64,000 nt of DNA, from positions 186,001-250,000 of the forward strand of contig NZ_JAEMHM010000004.1 in NCBI RefSeq assembly GCF_016458275.1, given 5' to 3'. A program made the translations under genes and the position numbers. Positions within the stretch are counted from its first letter, which is position 1, and each line of letters starts with the position of its first letter. Positions 54,125 through 62,052 of the stretch are shown here, in pieces. This stretch comes from Geomesophilobacter sediminis. Lineage in GTDB: Bacteria; Desulfobacterota; Desulfuromonadia; Geobacterales; Geobacteraceae. The notes below the pieces were generated by a model. That model had not been told where the DNA came from and did not search any database. It saw only the letters and a program-made list of their open reading frames with translations.

Positions 54125-54544
54125 ATGGGCATGAGCATTGGCGGGTACTTCGGGCGCCCGATGATCGTAGAGGTCGTGAAAGCGGAGCTGGTTACGGAAA
54201 ACAACCTGGGGGAGATCCTCGGGGTGACCGCATTCGAGCAGCACGCACTGATCGATCTGGGGGACGTGATCAGCGTCATTTTCTTCCACAACGGGAGCGT
54301 GGACCGCTCCGGCACCATCACCATCTGGCACAACAAGGAAGAGGCCACCATCAAAACCCCGTTCACCTCGCTGACCGGCGAGTGGCTCGAGGACGAGCAG
54401 GTGGTCGTCTCCGAGGAAATCGAGGAGTCCTGGACCCTGCACGGCGAACTGGTGAGCGGCCGGATGGCGATGGACATCACGGGGGTTCCCGGCATCTACA
54501 GCTGCGGGACCTTTTTCAGCCTGCAGCGCGGAACCGTGCACTAA
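54125..54544 (+). CDS. Hypothetical protein of unknown function
   Basis: The second plus-strand gene. It is 139 residues from the ATG at 54125, with AAGGAG 9 bases upstream; an alternative ATG lies two codons later. There is no signal peptide or membrane segment. The sequence is acidic and beta-rich (IVEVVKAELVTENNLGEILGV, EQHALIDLGDVISVIFFHNG, DRSGTITIWHNKEEATI, GVPGIYSCGTFFSLQRG). I do not recognise a family. Upstream, TCAGGTGCAACCTGA (54082-54096) is a small palindrome that could be an operator. The gene converges on the DsbC-like gene across a 210-base gap in which I see only a long-looped hairpin (CTCTCCCG / CGGGAGAG). Confidence 0.6.
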   Translation: MGMSIGGYFGRPMIVEVVKAELVTENNLGEILGVTAFEQHALIDLGDVISVIFFHNGSVDRSGTITIWHNKEEATIKTPFTSLTGEWLEDEQVVVSEEIEESWTLHGELVSGRMAMDITGVPGIYSCGTFFSLQRGTVH

Positions 54545-54754
54545 AGCCCCCTCCACCCCGCCAGCAAAAGTGCCCCCTCTCCCGCCGGCTCCATCCGGAG
54601 ACCGCGCCGGGAGAGCGGGAGCCACATCAGGCCGATCCGGGGCAGCCGATCCCGCAGCCGCCGGATCGCTTTTCCCCGCGCAGCCAAGGTACACCTCGGG
54701 GAGCGCTTCGGTCCCCCCTCGCCCCGTACCCATCCAGAGTAAGAGCCTTCGAAA

Positions 54755-55594
54755 TCAGCTCGGCCCGTTGAGCAGCTTGCGGATCTCTTCTTTGCCGCGC
54801 GCACCGCGCAGGACCTTGCCGTTGGCCAGAGCGAGGGTCGGCGTCACCGCAATCCCGAGTTTCGCCCCCAGCTGCTTCATCTGCGCCCCGACACCGGCGG
54901 CACATTCGAGTTTCGGCACTTCCTTCTGATCGTAACTCTTCTGCAGCATGGTCAGCGCGGAGTCCATGCGGCTCTTCGCGCTGCACAGGATCGACTCCGT
55001 CTTCCAGAGCGCGTCGGGGTGGATCTCCAGCGGGACCAGGAGCAGGTAGACCTTGAGCTCGGGTTCCTCCTGGATCAGTTCGGTGAGGGTGCGGTGCAGC
55101 ACGGCGCAGTAGGGGCACTCGGGGTCGCTGAAGAGGTAGAGGACCTTCTTTCCGCTCGGGTTCCCCATCACCAGCGCGCGTTCCAGGGGAATTTCCGCCG
55201 GGTCGATCACCGCGGCATCCTCAACCGCCTCGCTGGTCACGTTGCGGCGGGTCCGGAGATCGACCAGCGGCCCCCCCACCAGGAAGTTCTTCGAGAAGTC
55301 GAGGTAGACGACCTGGATCTGGGCATCCTTTTTCAAGGTCACCTGATAGAGCCCCCGGGATGGCGAGGGGGCGACCGATTCCACCGACAGCTGCGGATCG
55401 ATCCCCTTGAAGATATCCTTCACCTCGTTGATAGAGACCTTATGACAGGCAACGCAGTCGCCGGAACACCCCTCGACCCCCTTGCCGAAGCCGAAGGCGG
55501 GGACGGCAACAGACAACAAAAGCAAAAGCAGGAGAAAAACGTTCGACGTGCGACGTTCGACGTGCGACGAAACAGCGAGAATAATGGTCTTCAC
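54755..55594 (-). CDS. DsbC-like periplasmic disulfide isomerase with N-terminal CxxCH
   Basis: A periplasmic thioredoxin-fold protein of 279 residues. The signal peptide (VFLLLLLLLSVAVPAFG) is followed by GCSGDCVACHKVS, a Cys-x-x-Cys-His haem-attachment-like motif at 47-51. A DsbC-type dimer domain and linker come next, then VLYLFSDPECPYCAVLHRTL with the active-site Cys160-Pro-Tyr-Cys163. ITVTPTLALANGKVL-type sequence (here GIAVTPTLALANG) supplies the cis-proline. It could shuffle disulfides in the nearby exoprotein or porin; the CxxCH motif hints at a haem-linked redox role but one motif can be chance. The codons just after the GTG start contain a tandem 14-bp repeat. Confidence 0.83.
   Translation of the reverse strand: MKTIILAVSSHVERRTSNVFLLLLLLLSVAVPAFGFGKGVEGCSGDCVACHKVSINEVKDIFKGIDPQLSVESVAPSPSRGLYQVTLKKDAQIQVVYLDFSKNFLVGGPLVDLRTRRNVTSEAVEDAAVIDPAEIPLERALVMGNPSGKKVLYLFSDPECPYCAVLHRTLTELIQEEPELKVYLLLVPLEIHPDALWKTESILCSAKSRMDSALTMLQKSYDQKEVPKLECAAGVGAQMKQLGAKLGIAVTPTLALANGKVLRGARGKEEIRKLLNGPS
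55540..55567. repeat. Perfect tandem duplication of a 14-bp sequence inside a signal peptide
   Basis: CGTTCGACGTGCGA occurs twice head to tail (55540-55553 and 55554-55567) in codons 9-18 of the DsbC-like gene. Because 14 is not a multiple of 3, the two copies encode different residues. The core CGTTCGACGT reappears inverted at 55631-55640, just upstream of the gene. GTTCGACG-type repeats are a known class of short intergenic repeats; here one seems to have invaded the start of the coding sequence. Confidence 0.8.
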
Positions 55595-55644
55595 GAATTG
55601 CCTCCTGGTTGGGTGCGGCTGGCCTTTTTAACGTCGAACGGTTT

Positions 55645-56628
55645 CTATTCCTCCAGCAGGATCTCCACCTTGGCCTGCTCGCGCAGCTTTTTAAGATAGG
55701 GTGCGAGCCGGGGAGCGAGTTCGCGCCCCCCCCGTTCGCCGGCCAGTTTCTGGCGGACCCTCTCCCGGACCGCCCCGAGAGGGGCGGGGGCGCTGGGTTG
55801 GCGCTCGGTGACCTTGATCAGGTGAAAGCCGTACCGGTCCTCCACGACGCCGCTCACCCCGCCCACGGCAAGCTCCCGGGTCCCCTGCTCGATCTGGGGC
55901 GAAAGCTGCCCCGGTTCGAAATAGCCGAGGTCTCCGCCATTTCGGGCGCTGTAGCAGCCGGAATACTGGCGCGCCAACGTGGCGAAATCCTCGCCGCGGG
56001 TCACCCGGTCCTGCAGGTCCTTGACGGTGTCGAGCGCCTTCTCCCTGGCCTCGGCGTCCTGAGGTTGGAACTTGATCAGAAGGTGGGAAAGGCGCACCCG
56101 TTCCGGGACCCGGTACGCCTCGAGGTGATCCCGGTAGTACTGGGCGATCTCCTCATCCGACACCGCGTCCCTCGGGCCGAATTGGAGCACGAGGAGTTTT
56201 TGGATCGTCATCCCCTGCTCGACCTGACCCTCCAGCCCTGCGGCATCGAGCCCGACCCGGTCCAACGCCTTTTCCAGCGTCGCACCTCCCGCAACGGCCC
56301 CCCGGAGCCGGTCGACCTCCCGCTGCACCTCCTCCTTCGAGACACGGATCCCGCGCCGCAGCGCCTCCTGGTGCAAGAGTTCCCGGACGATCAGGTTCTC
56401 CAACGCCTGTTTTTTCAGGAGGCCCTCCGCAGCGGGATCGCCCCCCTTTTCCCGAGCCTGGGCGCGCCGCAGCCGGCTCGCCTCCACCGAGAAGGCGTCG
56501 CCGGTGATCGGTGCACCGTTGACCAGGGCGGCCACCCCGGACTGCCCCCCCCAGGCGGGCGGGGAATAGAGCGCGCCCACGAGCCACGCGCCGAAGCCGA
56601 CTACCAACATTGCCTGCAGCACACGCAT
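55645..56628 (-). CDS. Peptidyl-prolyl cis-trans isomerase, parvulin (PpiC/SurA-like)
   Basis: A 327-residue periplasmic foldase. A signal peptide (MLVVGFGAWLVGALYSPPAWG) precedes a SurA-type N domain (VAALVNGAPITGDAF, LENLIVRELLHQEALRRGI). A parvulin domain follows: RVRLSHLLIKFQPQDAEARE, LARQYSGCYSARNGGDLGYFEPGQLSP, VSGVVEDRYGFHLIKVTERQP. It would help fold outer-membrane proteins such as the porin encoded just upstream. The start is the ATG at 56628 with GGGAGG 7 bases before it; an in-frame ATG seven codons earlier overlaps the porin stop. Confidence 0.88.
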   Translation of the reverse strand: MRVLQAMLVVGFGAWLVGALYSPPAWGGQSGVAALVNGAPITGDAFSVEASRLRRAQAREKGGDPAAEGLLKKQALENLIVRELLHQEALRRGIRVSKEEVQREVDRLRGAVAGGATLEKALDRVGLDAAGLEGQVEQGMTIQKLLVLQFGPRDAVSDEEIAQYYRDHLEAYRVPERVRLSHLLIKFQPQDAEAREKALDTVKDLQDRVTRGEDFATLARQYSGCYSARNGGDLGYFEPGQLSPQIEQGTRELAVGGVSGVVEDRYGFHLIKVTERQPSAPAPLGAVRERVRQKLAGERGGRELAPRLAPYLKKLREQAKVEILLEE

Positions 56629-56648
56629 GAATAGACCTCCCGGCAGCA

Positions 56649-58475
56649 TCAGAAGCTCGCGTTGAGGTTGAGCTGGAACACGTCGATCGCCAGGGGCAGC
56701 CCGGAGATCACGTCGGTGGATAACCAGCGCGCGGCGAGCCAGACGTTTTTGGCCACCCCGAGGTCACCACCGACAACCCACCCCTTGGCGTTGGTCCCGC
56801 CGAGATGGAAGTCCTGGTCGTTGAAGGCGTCCATCACCGCGTCGGACTCGATGTACTTGTAGCTGAAGCCCGCCCTCCAATCCCATAGCTCCTTTACCGC
56901 CGGCATGCCCACCCACAAGCCGACCTGGAACCCTTCCGTCTCCTTCTTCACGTTGAATCCGGTGCGGGCATTCACCGCCCTTTGGCTGAAGCCGAGGTTG
57001 TTGACGTAATCGCCGTACAGGGTCAGGTGCACCGGCTCCCAGTAGCCCAGGTCGAGCACCCCGTTGACGTCGAGCTCGTGGAAATCGGCTGCGTAGGCGG
57101 TTTTGATCGCGGAGCTGGGATCGATGTCCATGAGGGTGTTCCCCTTCTGTTGGTACAGCGGAGCGGTCCAGTCGGTCAAGGTGGGACGGCTCGGGTCGTT
57201 GACCACGCCGGTGGTATTGAAGTAGTGGTAGTAGGCGACCGCGAGCTTGGTGGTCAGGTTCTCGGGGGTTTTGTGCTCGACGCCGAGCTGCCCCCCCACC
57301 AGGTACTTGTCGTGGGAGGAGAGTTCGACCTCCTGCAGGAAATACCCCCCTACCGTGGAAAAGAGTTTCCAGTTCTGGGAGAGCTGAGGCGCCACCTGCA
57401 GGGCGAACCCGTCGAACTTGATCTCCGGGCTCCAGACCAGGTCGGTGTAGAGATAGGGGTTGGCGAAGCGCCCCCCCCAGAAGGAGACGGCGGGGCATGG
57501 GGTCCAGTTCAGATAGGCGCGGTCCAGGGCGATCGGCTTTTTGTTGAAGGAGTCACCCAGGGTGACGTAACTGGAGCCGGGGTTGCCGGGAGTGCGGGCA
57601 TTGTCGGTGCCGATGACCAGCCCGGCGTGCCAGTCTTCCGCGAGTTTGATCTCCACGCCGAGACGGGCCAAAAGGCGGGCCCGCTCCCGGTCGATCTGGC
57701 TGTTCATGATCTGGGTGGTGTTCGAGGGATTGATGAAATACGGATAGTTGTTCCGGTCGAAAAGGTCCTGCTCCCAACGGAGCCGGATCTCGCCGCTCAA
57801 CTTGATCCGCTGGCTCCATTGATCCTTGAACTTCTCGGCAACCTTGTCGTCGAGCTCCCAGGCGACCCCCTTGCGGACCCGCTCCAGGTACTCGGACTCC
57901 TTTTTCTCCATCACGGCGGAGATGGCGCCGGAGAGATAGGTGTCCCGGTAGGTGCGCCGGAGTTCCTCAGCCTCTTCCGGCGCTATCCCGCCCATGAGCT
58001 GCATCTTGCCGATGATCTCTTCGGGGTCCTCGACGCCTGCGAACCACTCGTCGAAGTCGCGGCCCCGGTTTTTGTTCTTCACCCAGCGCTCCCTCAGGTA
58101 GGAGAGGAACTTGTGGTCCTGGGAGGGGGGATGGACACCCGCTTCGGAAAGGCCGTGGGGCTGGGCGGAGCCGAGACGGGCGGCCTCCTGGTCGCTGACC
58201 ACACCCTTGGCCCGCAACAGCTCGATCAGCGGTTTCAGGTCGGCCTTTTCCGCTCCCTGCCGCGCCAGGGCGGCGGCCTCTTCGTCGGTGATGACGTTTT
58301 TGGAGCGGAGCAGTTCGAGAATGGGAGCCAGGCGGTCGTGCCCCGGCGCGGGGGCCGGGGATGCGACAGGAGCGGCGGGAACGGGCGCTTCTTCGGCGTG
58401 AAGCACCACGCCGGGAAGCGAAACCGAGGCAAAGACCAGCAGGGCACCCAAAAGAGGTGCGCGACGGCAGAACAT
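56649..58475 (-). CDS. Putative outer-membrane porin
   Basis: A 608-residue outer-membrane protein. The signal peptide (LLGALLVFASVSLPGVVLHA) is followed by an Ala/Pro stretch and a helical region with two near-repeats (ELLRSKNVITDEEAAAL, ELLRAKGVVSDQEAARL). From about 215 alternating strands run to the C-terminal aromatic residue: SGEIRLRWEQDLFDRN, VSFWGGRFANPYL, FQLNLNASF. The order and the final Phe fit the putative porin family. Periplasmic helices might contact the TonB protein. Co-transcribed with the tonB, exbD and exbB genes. Confidence 0.8.
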   Translation of the reverse strand: MFCRRAPLLGALLVFASVSLPGVVLHAEEAPVPAAPVASPAPAPGHDRLAPILELLRSKNVITDEEAAALARQGAEKADLKPLIELLRAKGVVSDQEAARLGSAQPHGLSEAGVHPPSQDHKFLSYLRERWVKNKNRGRDFDEWFAGVEDPEEIIGKMQLMGGIAPEEAEELRRTYRDTYLSGAISAVMEKKESEYLERVRKGVAWELDDKVAEKFKDQWSQRIKLSGEIRLRWEQDLFDRNNYPYFINPSNTTQIMNSQIDRERARLLARLGVEIKLAEDWHAGLVIGTDNARTPGNPGSSYVTLGDSFNKKPIALDRAYLNWTPCPAVSFWGGRFANPYLYTDLVWSPEIKFDGFALQVAPQLSQNWKLFSTVGGYFLQEVELSSHDKYLVGGQLGVEHKTPENLTTKLAVAYYHYFNTTGVVNDPSRPTLTDWTAPLYQQKGNTLMDIDPSSAIKTAYAADFHELDVNGVLDLGYWEPVHLTLYGDYVNNLGFSQRAVNARTGFNVKKETEGFQVGLWVGMPAVKELWDWRAGFSYKYIESDAVMDAFNDQDFHLGGTNAKGWVVGGDLGVAKNVWLAARWLSTDVISGLPLAIDVFQLNLNASF

Positions 58476-58569
58476 CTAACCCTCCAAAGCGATAAGCAAT
58501 GTGCAATCGGAAAAAGAGCGGCAACGGAAAACGGTGAGCGTTTCCCAGCTGGTAAACGAGGAGTTGTCG

Positions 58570-59289
58570 TTATCCCCTCGTGGTCATCCGAAAGGTGAGC
58601 GACGACGGCATCCCCTCCGGTGGCGGTGTCGTCATTTTCAGGCCGGTCAGGGCGGTTCGGAACGCCTGGTCGAGCCGTTCGTTGCCGCTTTCGTCGACGA
58701 TCGAGAATTTGAGCACGGTGCCGTTGGGAGAGAGCGTGATGTGCACGGTGGTCTGGAATTTTCCTTTGGGGCGCCCGCCGGTTTTCTCCAGGATCTTCTT
58801 CACCTTCCGCTCGATGTCGCTCTCGATGGTCCGGGAGTAATAGCCGTACTTGGAGAGGGCCGACCGGCCCAGACCGGTCCCCCCTCCCCCTCCGCCTCCG
58901 AGGGTGATCGCGCGTCCCCCCTTCTTGGCGCCGAGACCGAAGGCGTTGTCCCCGGCCCCCCCTTCCCCGTCGACCGCGAGGTTGTCGCCGGCAGGAGGGG
59001 AATCGTCCTGGGACTGGTCGGCCTGATTTTGCGGGGTCGGCTGCTCGGTCGGCTGCTCGATGGTCTGCTTGGGCTGTTCCTTCTGCACCTCCGGCTCGGG
59101 CGGCTTCTCCTTGACCTCGGGAGGGGGGGGCTTGATCAGGGTGATCACCTGGATCTGCTTTTTGGGGTTGGAGCTGCTGTTGAGGATGCTCCGGGCCAAA
59201 AGACCGATCAGGACGGCGAAGAGCACCAGCACGACCGTCGGTACCAGCCAGGCCTTTTCTTTCTGTTTGGTTTTCCTTTTACCCGCCAT
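58570..59289 (-). CDS. TonB-family energy transducer
   Basis: A 239-residue TonB-like protein. The short basic N terminus is followed by one membrane segment (WLVPTVVLVLFAVLIGLLA), a Pro/Glu-rich spacer (about 50-100), a Gly-rich stretch (ITLGGGGGGGTGLGR) and a TonB C-terminal domain (YYSRTIESDIERKVKKIL, FQTTVHITLSPNGTVLKFSIVDESG). It would couple the ExbB/ExbD motor encoded downstream (in sequence upstream) to an outer-membrane partner. The C-terminal domain is of the minimal type. No TonB-dependent receptor is found in the window; the porin or the exoprotein system is the nearest partner. Confidence 0.86.
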   Translation of the reverse strand: MAGKRKTKQKEKAWLVPTVVLVLFAVLIGLLARSILNSSSNPKKQIQVITLIKPPPPEVKEKPPEPEVQKEQPKQTIEQPTEQPTPQNQADQSQDDSPPAGDNLAVDGEGGAGDNAFGLGAKKGGRAITLGGGGGGGTGLGRSALSKYGYYSRTIESDIERKVKKILEKTGGRPKGKFQTTVHITLSPNGTVLKFSIVDESGNERLDQAFRTALTGLKMTTPPPEGMPSSLTFRMTTRG

Positions 59290-59328
59290 CCCTAGCCCCT
59301 AGAAGTTAGAACCCCATCCTCACCCGGT

Positions 59329-59349
59329 CCCTCTCCTTGAAGGAGAGGG
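59329..59349. repeat. Hairpin CCCTCTCCT-TGA-AGGAGAGGG
   Basis: A 9-bp perfect stem with a 3-base loop lies in the 78-base gap between the exbD and tonB genes, preceded by CCATCCTCACCCGG. This is the form of a widespread intergenic repeat in proteobacterial genomes (CCCTCTCC.../GGAGAGGG). With no T-run it is not a strong terminator, but it may tune expression between the two genes. Confidence 0.65.
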
Positions 59350-59367
59350 GACGCCAGGCACCCTGCC

Positions 59368-59775
59368 TTACTTAACAAGCTTCTGCGTGACCAGGCCGAG
59401 CTGGGTGATCTCCAGCTTCTGCAACAGGTCGAGAACCTCGACCACCTTCTGGTAGGAGATCTTCTCGTCGCCGCGTACCAGCACCGGAAGGTTCGGGTCG
59501 GCCGCCTTGAGCTGGCGCAGCCTGGTTTCGAGCTCGGCCAGGGTGACCGGGAAGCTGTCCAGGTAGATGGTCCCCTCGCCGGTGATGGTGATCGCCTTGG
59601 TGCTCGGCTTGATCTTGGAGACCGCCGCGCTCGCCTTGGGGAGGTTCACCTGGATTCCCTGCACCGAGGCGGTGACCACGATCATGAAGGTCACCAGGAG
59701 ATTCCAGGCAAGGTCCAGCATCGGGACGACGTTGATCTCTACGATGTCATCGTGGTCGTCGGACGGCGCTTTCAT
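59368..59775 (-). CDS. ExbD/TolR-family biopolymer transporter
   Basis: A 135-residue ExbD-like protein. It has an N-terminal cytoplasmic tail, then INVVPMLDLAWNLLVTFMIV, where Asp21 is the conserved proton-pathway residue at the start of the single membrane helix. A periplasmic domain follows (ITITGEGTIYLDSFPVTLAELE, PVLVRGDEKISYQKVVEVLDLL). The ATG has GGGAGG upstream and overlaps the stop of the ExbB-like gene by 4 bases (ATGA), so the motor subunits are produced together. Confidence 0.92.
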   Translation of the reverse strand: MKAPSDDHDDIVEINVVPMLDLAWNLLVTFMIVVTASVQGIQVNLPKASAAVSKIKPSTKAITITGEGTIYLDSFPVTLAELETRLRQLKAADPNLPVLVRGDEKISYQKVVEVLDLLQKLEITQLGLVTQKLVK

Positions 59776-61556
59776 GCCTCCTCCCCGTGGAAGCCCTCGA
59801 CCTTCAACGCGAACTCCTCGATGAAGTGGTTGGTCTCGGTGTTGAGGTGCTTCATCTGGACCCCCAGGAAGGTGTGGGCGAAGAGGCAGGGGATCGCGCA
59901 GAGCAGGCCGAACAGGGTACAGGCAAGGGCGGAGGCGACCCCCGGGGCGATGGCGGAGAGGTTCGCCTCACCCGCCTCGGCGAGGCTCGCGAAGGTGTTC
60001 ATGACCCCCCAGACGGTGCCGAGCAGTCCCCAGAACGGACCGCCCGAGATCCCCAGGGTCAGCACGATCAGCCCGGCGTTGACCTTGGCGCTCTCCTCGG
60101 AGCGGCCCCGCTCCAGGGCCGCCCGGAAGATGCTGAGCCCGGAGCCGGTGACCACCACCTCGTCCTCCCCCTGGCCGTGCTTGTCGACCCAGTGCTGCAG
60201 CTGGGAAAGCCCCGACTGGTAGATCCGCAACAGGCTGCAGTCGTCCAGCGACTCGTCGTCCGGGTCGAGCTCCAGGGGATCGTGGAGGTCGTTGAAGCGC
60301 TCCAGGAAGGCATTGTTTGCCTTGCGGTTCTTCAGCAGGTACATCATCTTGCGCACGAAGACGATCGAGGCGAGGATGAGGATCCCGGTACAGAGGATGA
60401 TGATGACCCAGCCGTCGAAGGTGACCGACTTGGCGGTGTTCCTGAGCAGGCGGACGGTCATGTTCTCCCCGCCCCCCTTGCTGCTTTCCTCGGCCTGGCA
60501 GGTCATCAGTTTCCCTTCCTGTGCCTGCGAGGCATAGGAGGCGACGATGAAGCCGGCCGGCCGGGCCACGCTGGAGAGTTCGATCTCGTCGATGTCCCCG
60601 GTCAAGGTGTTGTTGCCCGCCATGGCGCCGCCGAAGGCGAGTTCCCCGGTGGGGGCCGGGAGCGGTCCCTTCAGGTTGATGACCCCTGCTTCCTTCCCGT
60701 CGATATACAGCGAACCCATCTGCTTCTCGGCATCCAGGGCGACCGCAACCTGATGCCATGCCTTGAGCGCGAGGGGGACGTTCTTCGCGGTGAGGGCGCT
60801 CCCGACCTTCAGGTAGGGGCGGTCCTGCTCGATACCGACCACGATCGCCTGCCCGGCATCGGCCCAGGAGAAGAGGTGGGTGTCGTGCTGGGGCTGGTCG
60901 ATCTTCACCCAGCAGGAGAAGGTGAGCCCCTTGGCGAAGTTGAGCGAGGGGGAGCGCTGCACCACCAGCTTTTCGCCGTTCCCCTTGAAGCTGTACCCTT
61001 CGCCGACCGCGGCCGGGGCGCCGTGGGCGCCGGAGAAGGCGGCGGCGTGGTTGGCGTACGAGGTGGCATCCTTGGGACCGCCGTCGGCCTCGTTCAAGTG
61101 GAAGACGAGCACCTGCGCGGTGTCGTAGGTGGCGCCCGGCTCGGAGCCGGCCGGTGCCGAGTCGTTGCCGTAGTAGAGCCAGATGCAGTCTGAGTTTCCG
61201 CCCCCGGCGAGTTGGGGGACCTTCACCCAGACCAGGCCGATCTCCAGCTTGGGGTCGAATTTCTCGATGTGGAACTTGAGCGGGGACTTGTCGTCGGAGC
61301 CGATGAAGCGGAGGTCAGAGCCATCCTTCTTGGCCGCGCCGAAATTGAAGTTGCCGGAGTGCAGCCGGACCAGCACCGGGACCTCGGTCACGTTCTCCTT
61401 GATCCCCGCCCCTTTTTCGGAAAGGTCGAAGGCGATCTTGCGCCGGGCGGTCCATTTGGCGTCCCACCAGGCTTCGGCCCGTGCCGACCCGATTGCCAGG
61501 GTCAGGAGCAGGGCCGCTCCCGCCGTCTTTGCCATCCTCTGCCACCGTTGCATCAT
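59772..61556 (-). CDS. ExbB/TolQ/MotA-type proton channel with extracellular DUF2341/LamG-like region
   Basis: A 594-residue protein with an uncommon architecture. A signal peptide (AGAALLLTLAIGSARAEA) is followed by AWWDAKWTARRKIAFD and a DUF2341-like domain (VPVLVRLHSGNFNFGAA, SDCIWLYYGNDSA). A LamG/concanavalin-like sandwich follows (about 140-340: FAKGLTFSCWVKIDQP, WHQVAVALDAEKQMGSLYIDG, GDIDEIELSSV). Then comes a membrane segment (WVIIILCTGILILASIVFV), a cytoplasmic loop, and the MotA/TolQ/ExbB domain (LIVLTLGISGGPFWGLLGTVWGVMNTF, VASALACTLFGLLCAIPCLF). It would pair with the ExbD-like gene to use proton flow, while the outer domain could bind a polymer or protein. The ATG has GGAGG upstream. 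Confidence 0.85.
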   Translation of the reverse strand: MMQRWQRMAKTAGAALLLTLAIGSARAEAWWDAKWTARRKIAFDLSEKGAGIKENVTEVPVLVRLHSGNFNFGAAKKDGSDLRFIGSDDKSPLKFHIEKFDPKLEIGLVWVKVPQLAGGGNSDCIWLYYGNDSAPAGSEPGATYDTAQVLVFHLNEADGGPKDATSYANHAAAFSGAHGAPAAVGEGYSFKGNGEKLVVQRSPSLNFAKGLTFSCWVKIDQPQHDTHLFSWADAGQAIVVGIEQDRPYLKVGSALTAKNVPLALKAWHQVAVALDAEKQMGSLYIDGKEAGVINLKGPLPAPTGELAFGGAMAGNNTLTGDIDEIELSSVARPAGFIVASYASQAQEGKLMTCQAEESSKGGGENMTVRLLRNTAKSVTFDGWVIIILCTGILILASIVFVRKMMYLLKNRKANNAFLERFNDLHDPLELDPDDESLDDCSLLRIYQSGLSQLQHWVDKHGQGEDEVVVTGSGLSIFRAALERGRSEESAKVNAGLIVLTLGISGGPFWGLLGTVWGVMNTFASLAEAGEANLSAIAPGVASALACTLFGLLCAIPCLFAHTFLGVQMKHLNTETNHFIEEFALKVEGFHGEEA

Positions 61557-61611
61557 AATGAGCTTCCTCCCATCTTAGCGAAACCATTGAACATTCCATC
61601 AGAAATCGAAG

Positions 61612-61633
61612 ACTCTAGACCAGCTTTGTTACA
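61612..61633 (-). promoter_or_regulatory. TGTAACA-N9-TAGAGT promoter-like element before the ExbB-like operon
   Basis: The minus strand reads TGTAACA, nine bases, TAGAGT, 56 bases before the start codon at 61556, in the 133-base gap after the small secreted protein gene. It belongs to the six-element set. Confidence 0.45.
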
Positions 61634-61689
61634 TCGGGAGAACAACCGGCTGAATCTTGGGAAAACCCTCGTGCGGGGCGCCTTCCGCC

Positions 61690-62028
61690 TCACTTGGGGG
61701 TACTCCCGGTGCCGCTCGCCAACCGCTCCAGCAGTTCGATGATCCGCTGGTTCTGCATGATGATGAACGCCGCCTGGGCGTCCTTGTTGGTGGCGAGGTG
61801 ACTCTGCAGAAACTCCCGCCCCCCGTCCGGCTCCCGGGCCCACTTCAGGATCGCGGCCACCCCTTGCCGGCGGGCGAGATCCTTGGCCATGGCCGGATTG
61901 TGCGTAAGCGGTGCCGGCCGCCCTTCCTGCTCCGGCGCTTTCGCCTTCGGCTCCCCCTCCTCGGCCAACACCGGCAGCGCCAGCGCCAGGAGCAGCAGGG
62001 ATGACATTCCAATTCGCTTCACGTCCAT
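61690..62028 (-). CDS. Small secreted protein of unknown function
   Basis: A 112-residue protein with a signal peptide (MSSLLLLALALPVLA) and a charged helical remainder (HNPAMAKDLARRQGVAAILKW, AAFIIMQNQRIIELLERLASG). It sits between the exoprotein gene and the ExbB-like operon and is conserved in position at least by the tight 24-base spacing. Its GGAGG ribosome site is strong. I do not recognise a family. A chaperone or helper of the large exoprotein is possible. Confidence 0.6.
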   Translation of the reverse strand: MDVKRIGMSSLLLLALALPVLAEEGEPKAKAPEQEGRPAPLTHNPAMAKDLARRQGVAAILKWAREPDGGREFLQSHLATNKDAQAAFIIMQNQRIIELLERLASGTGSTPK

Positions 62029-62052
62029 CTCCTGTCCTCCCTCTCCCCGGAA

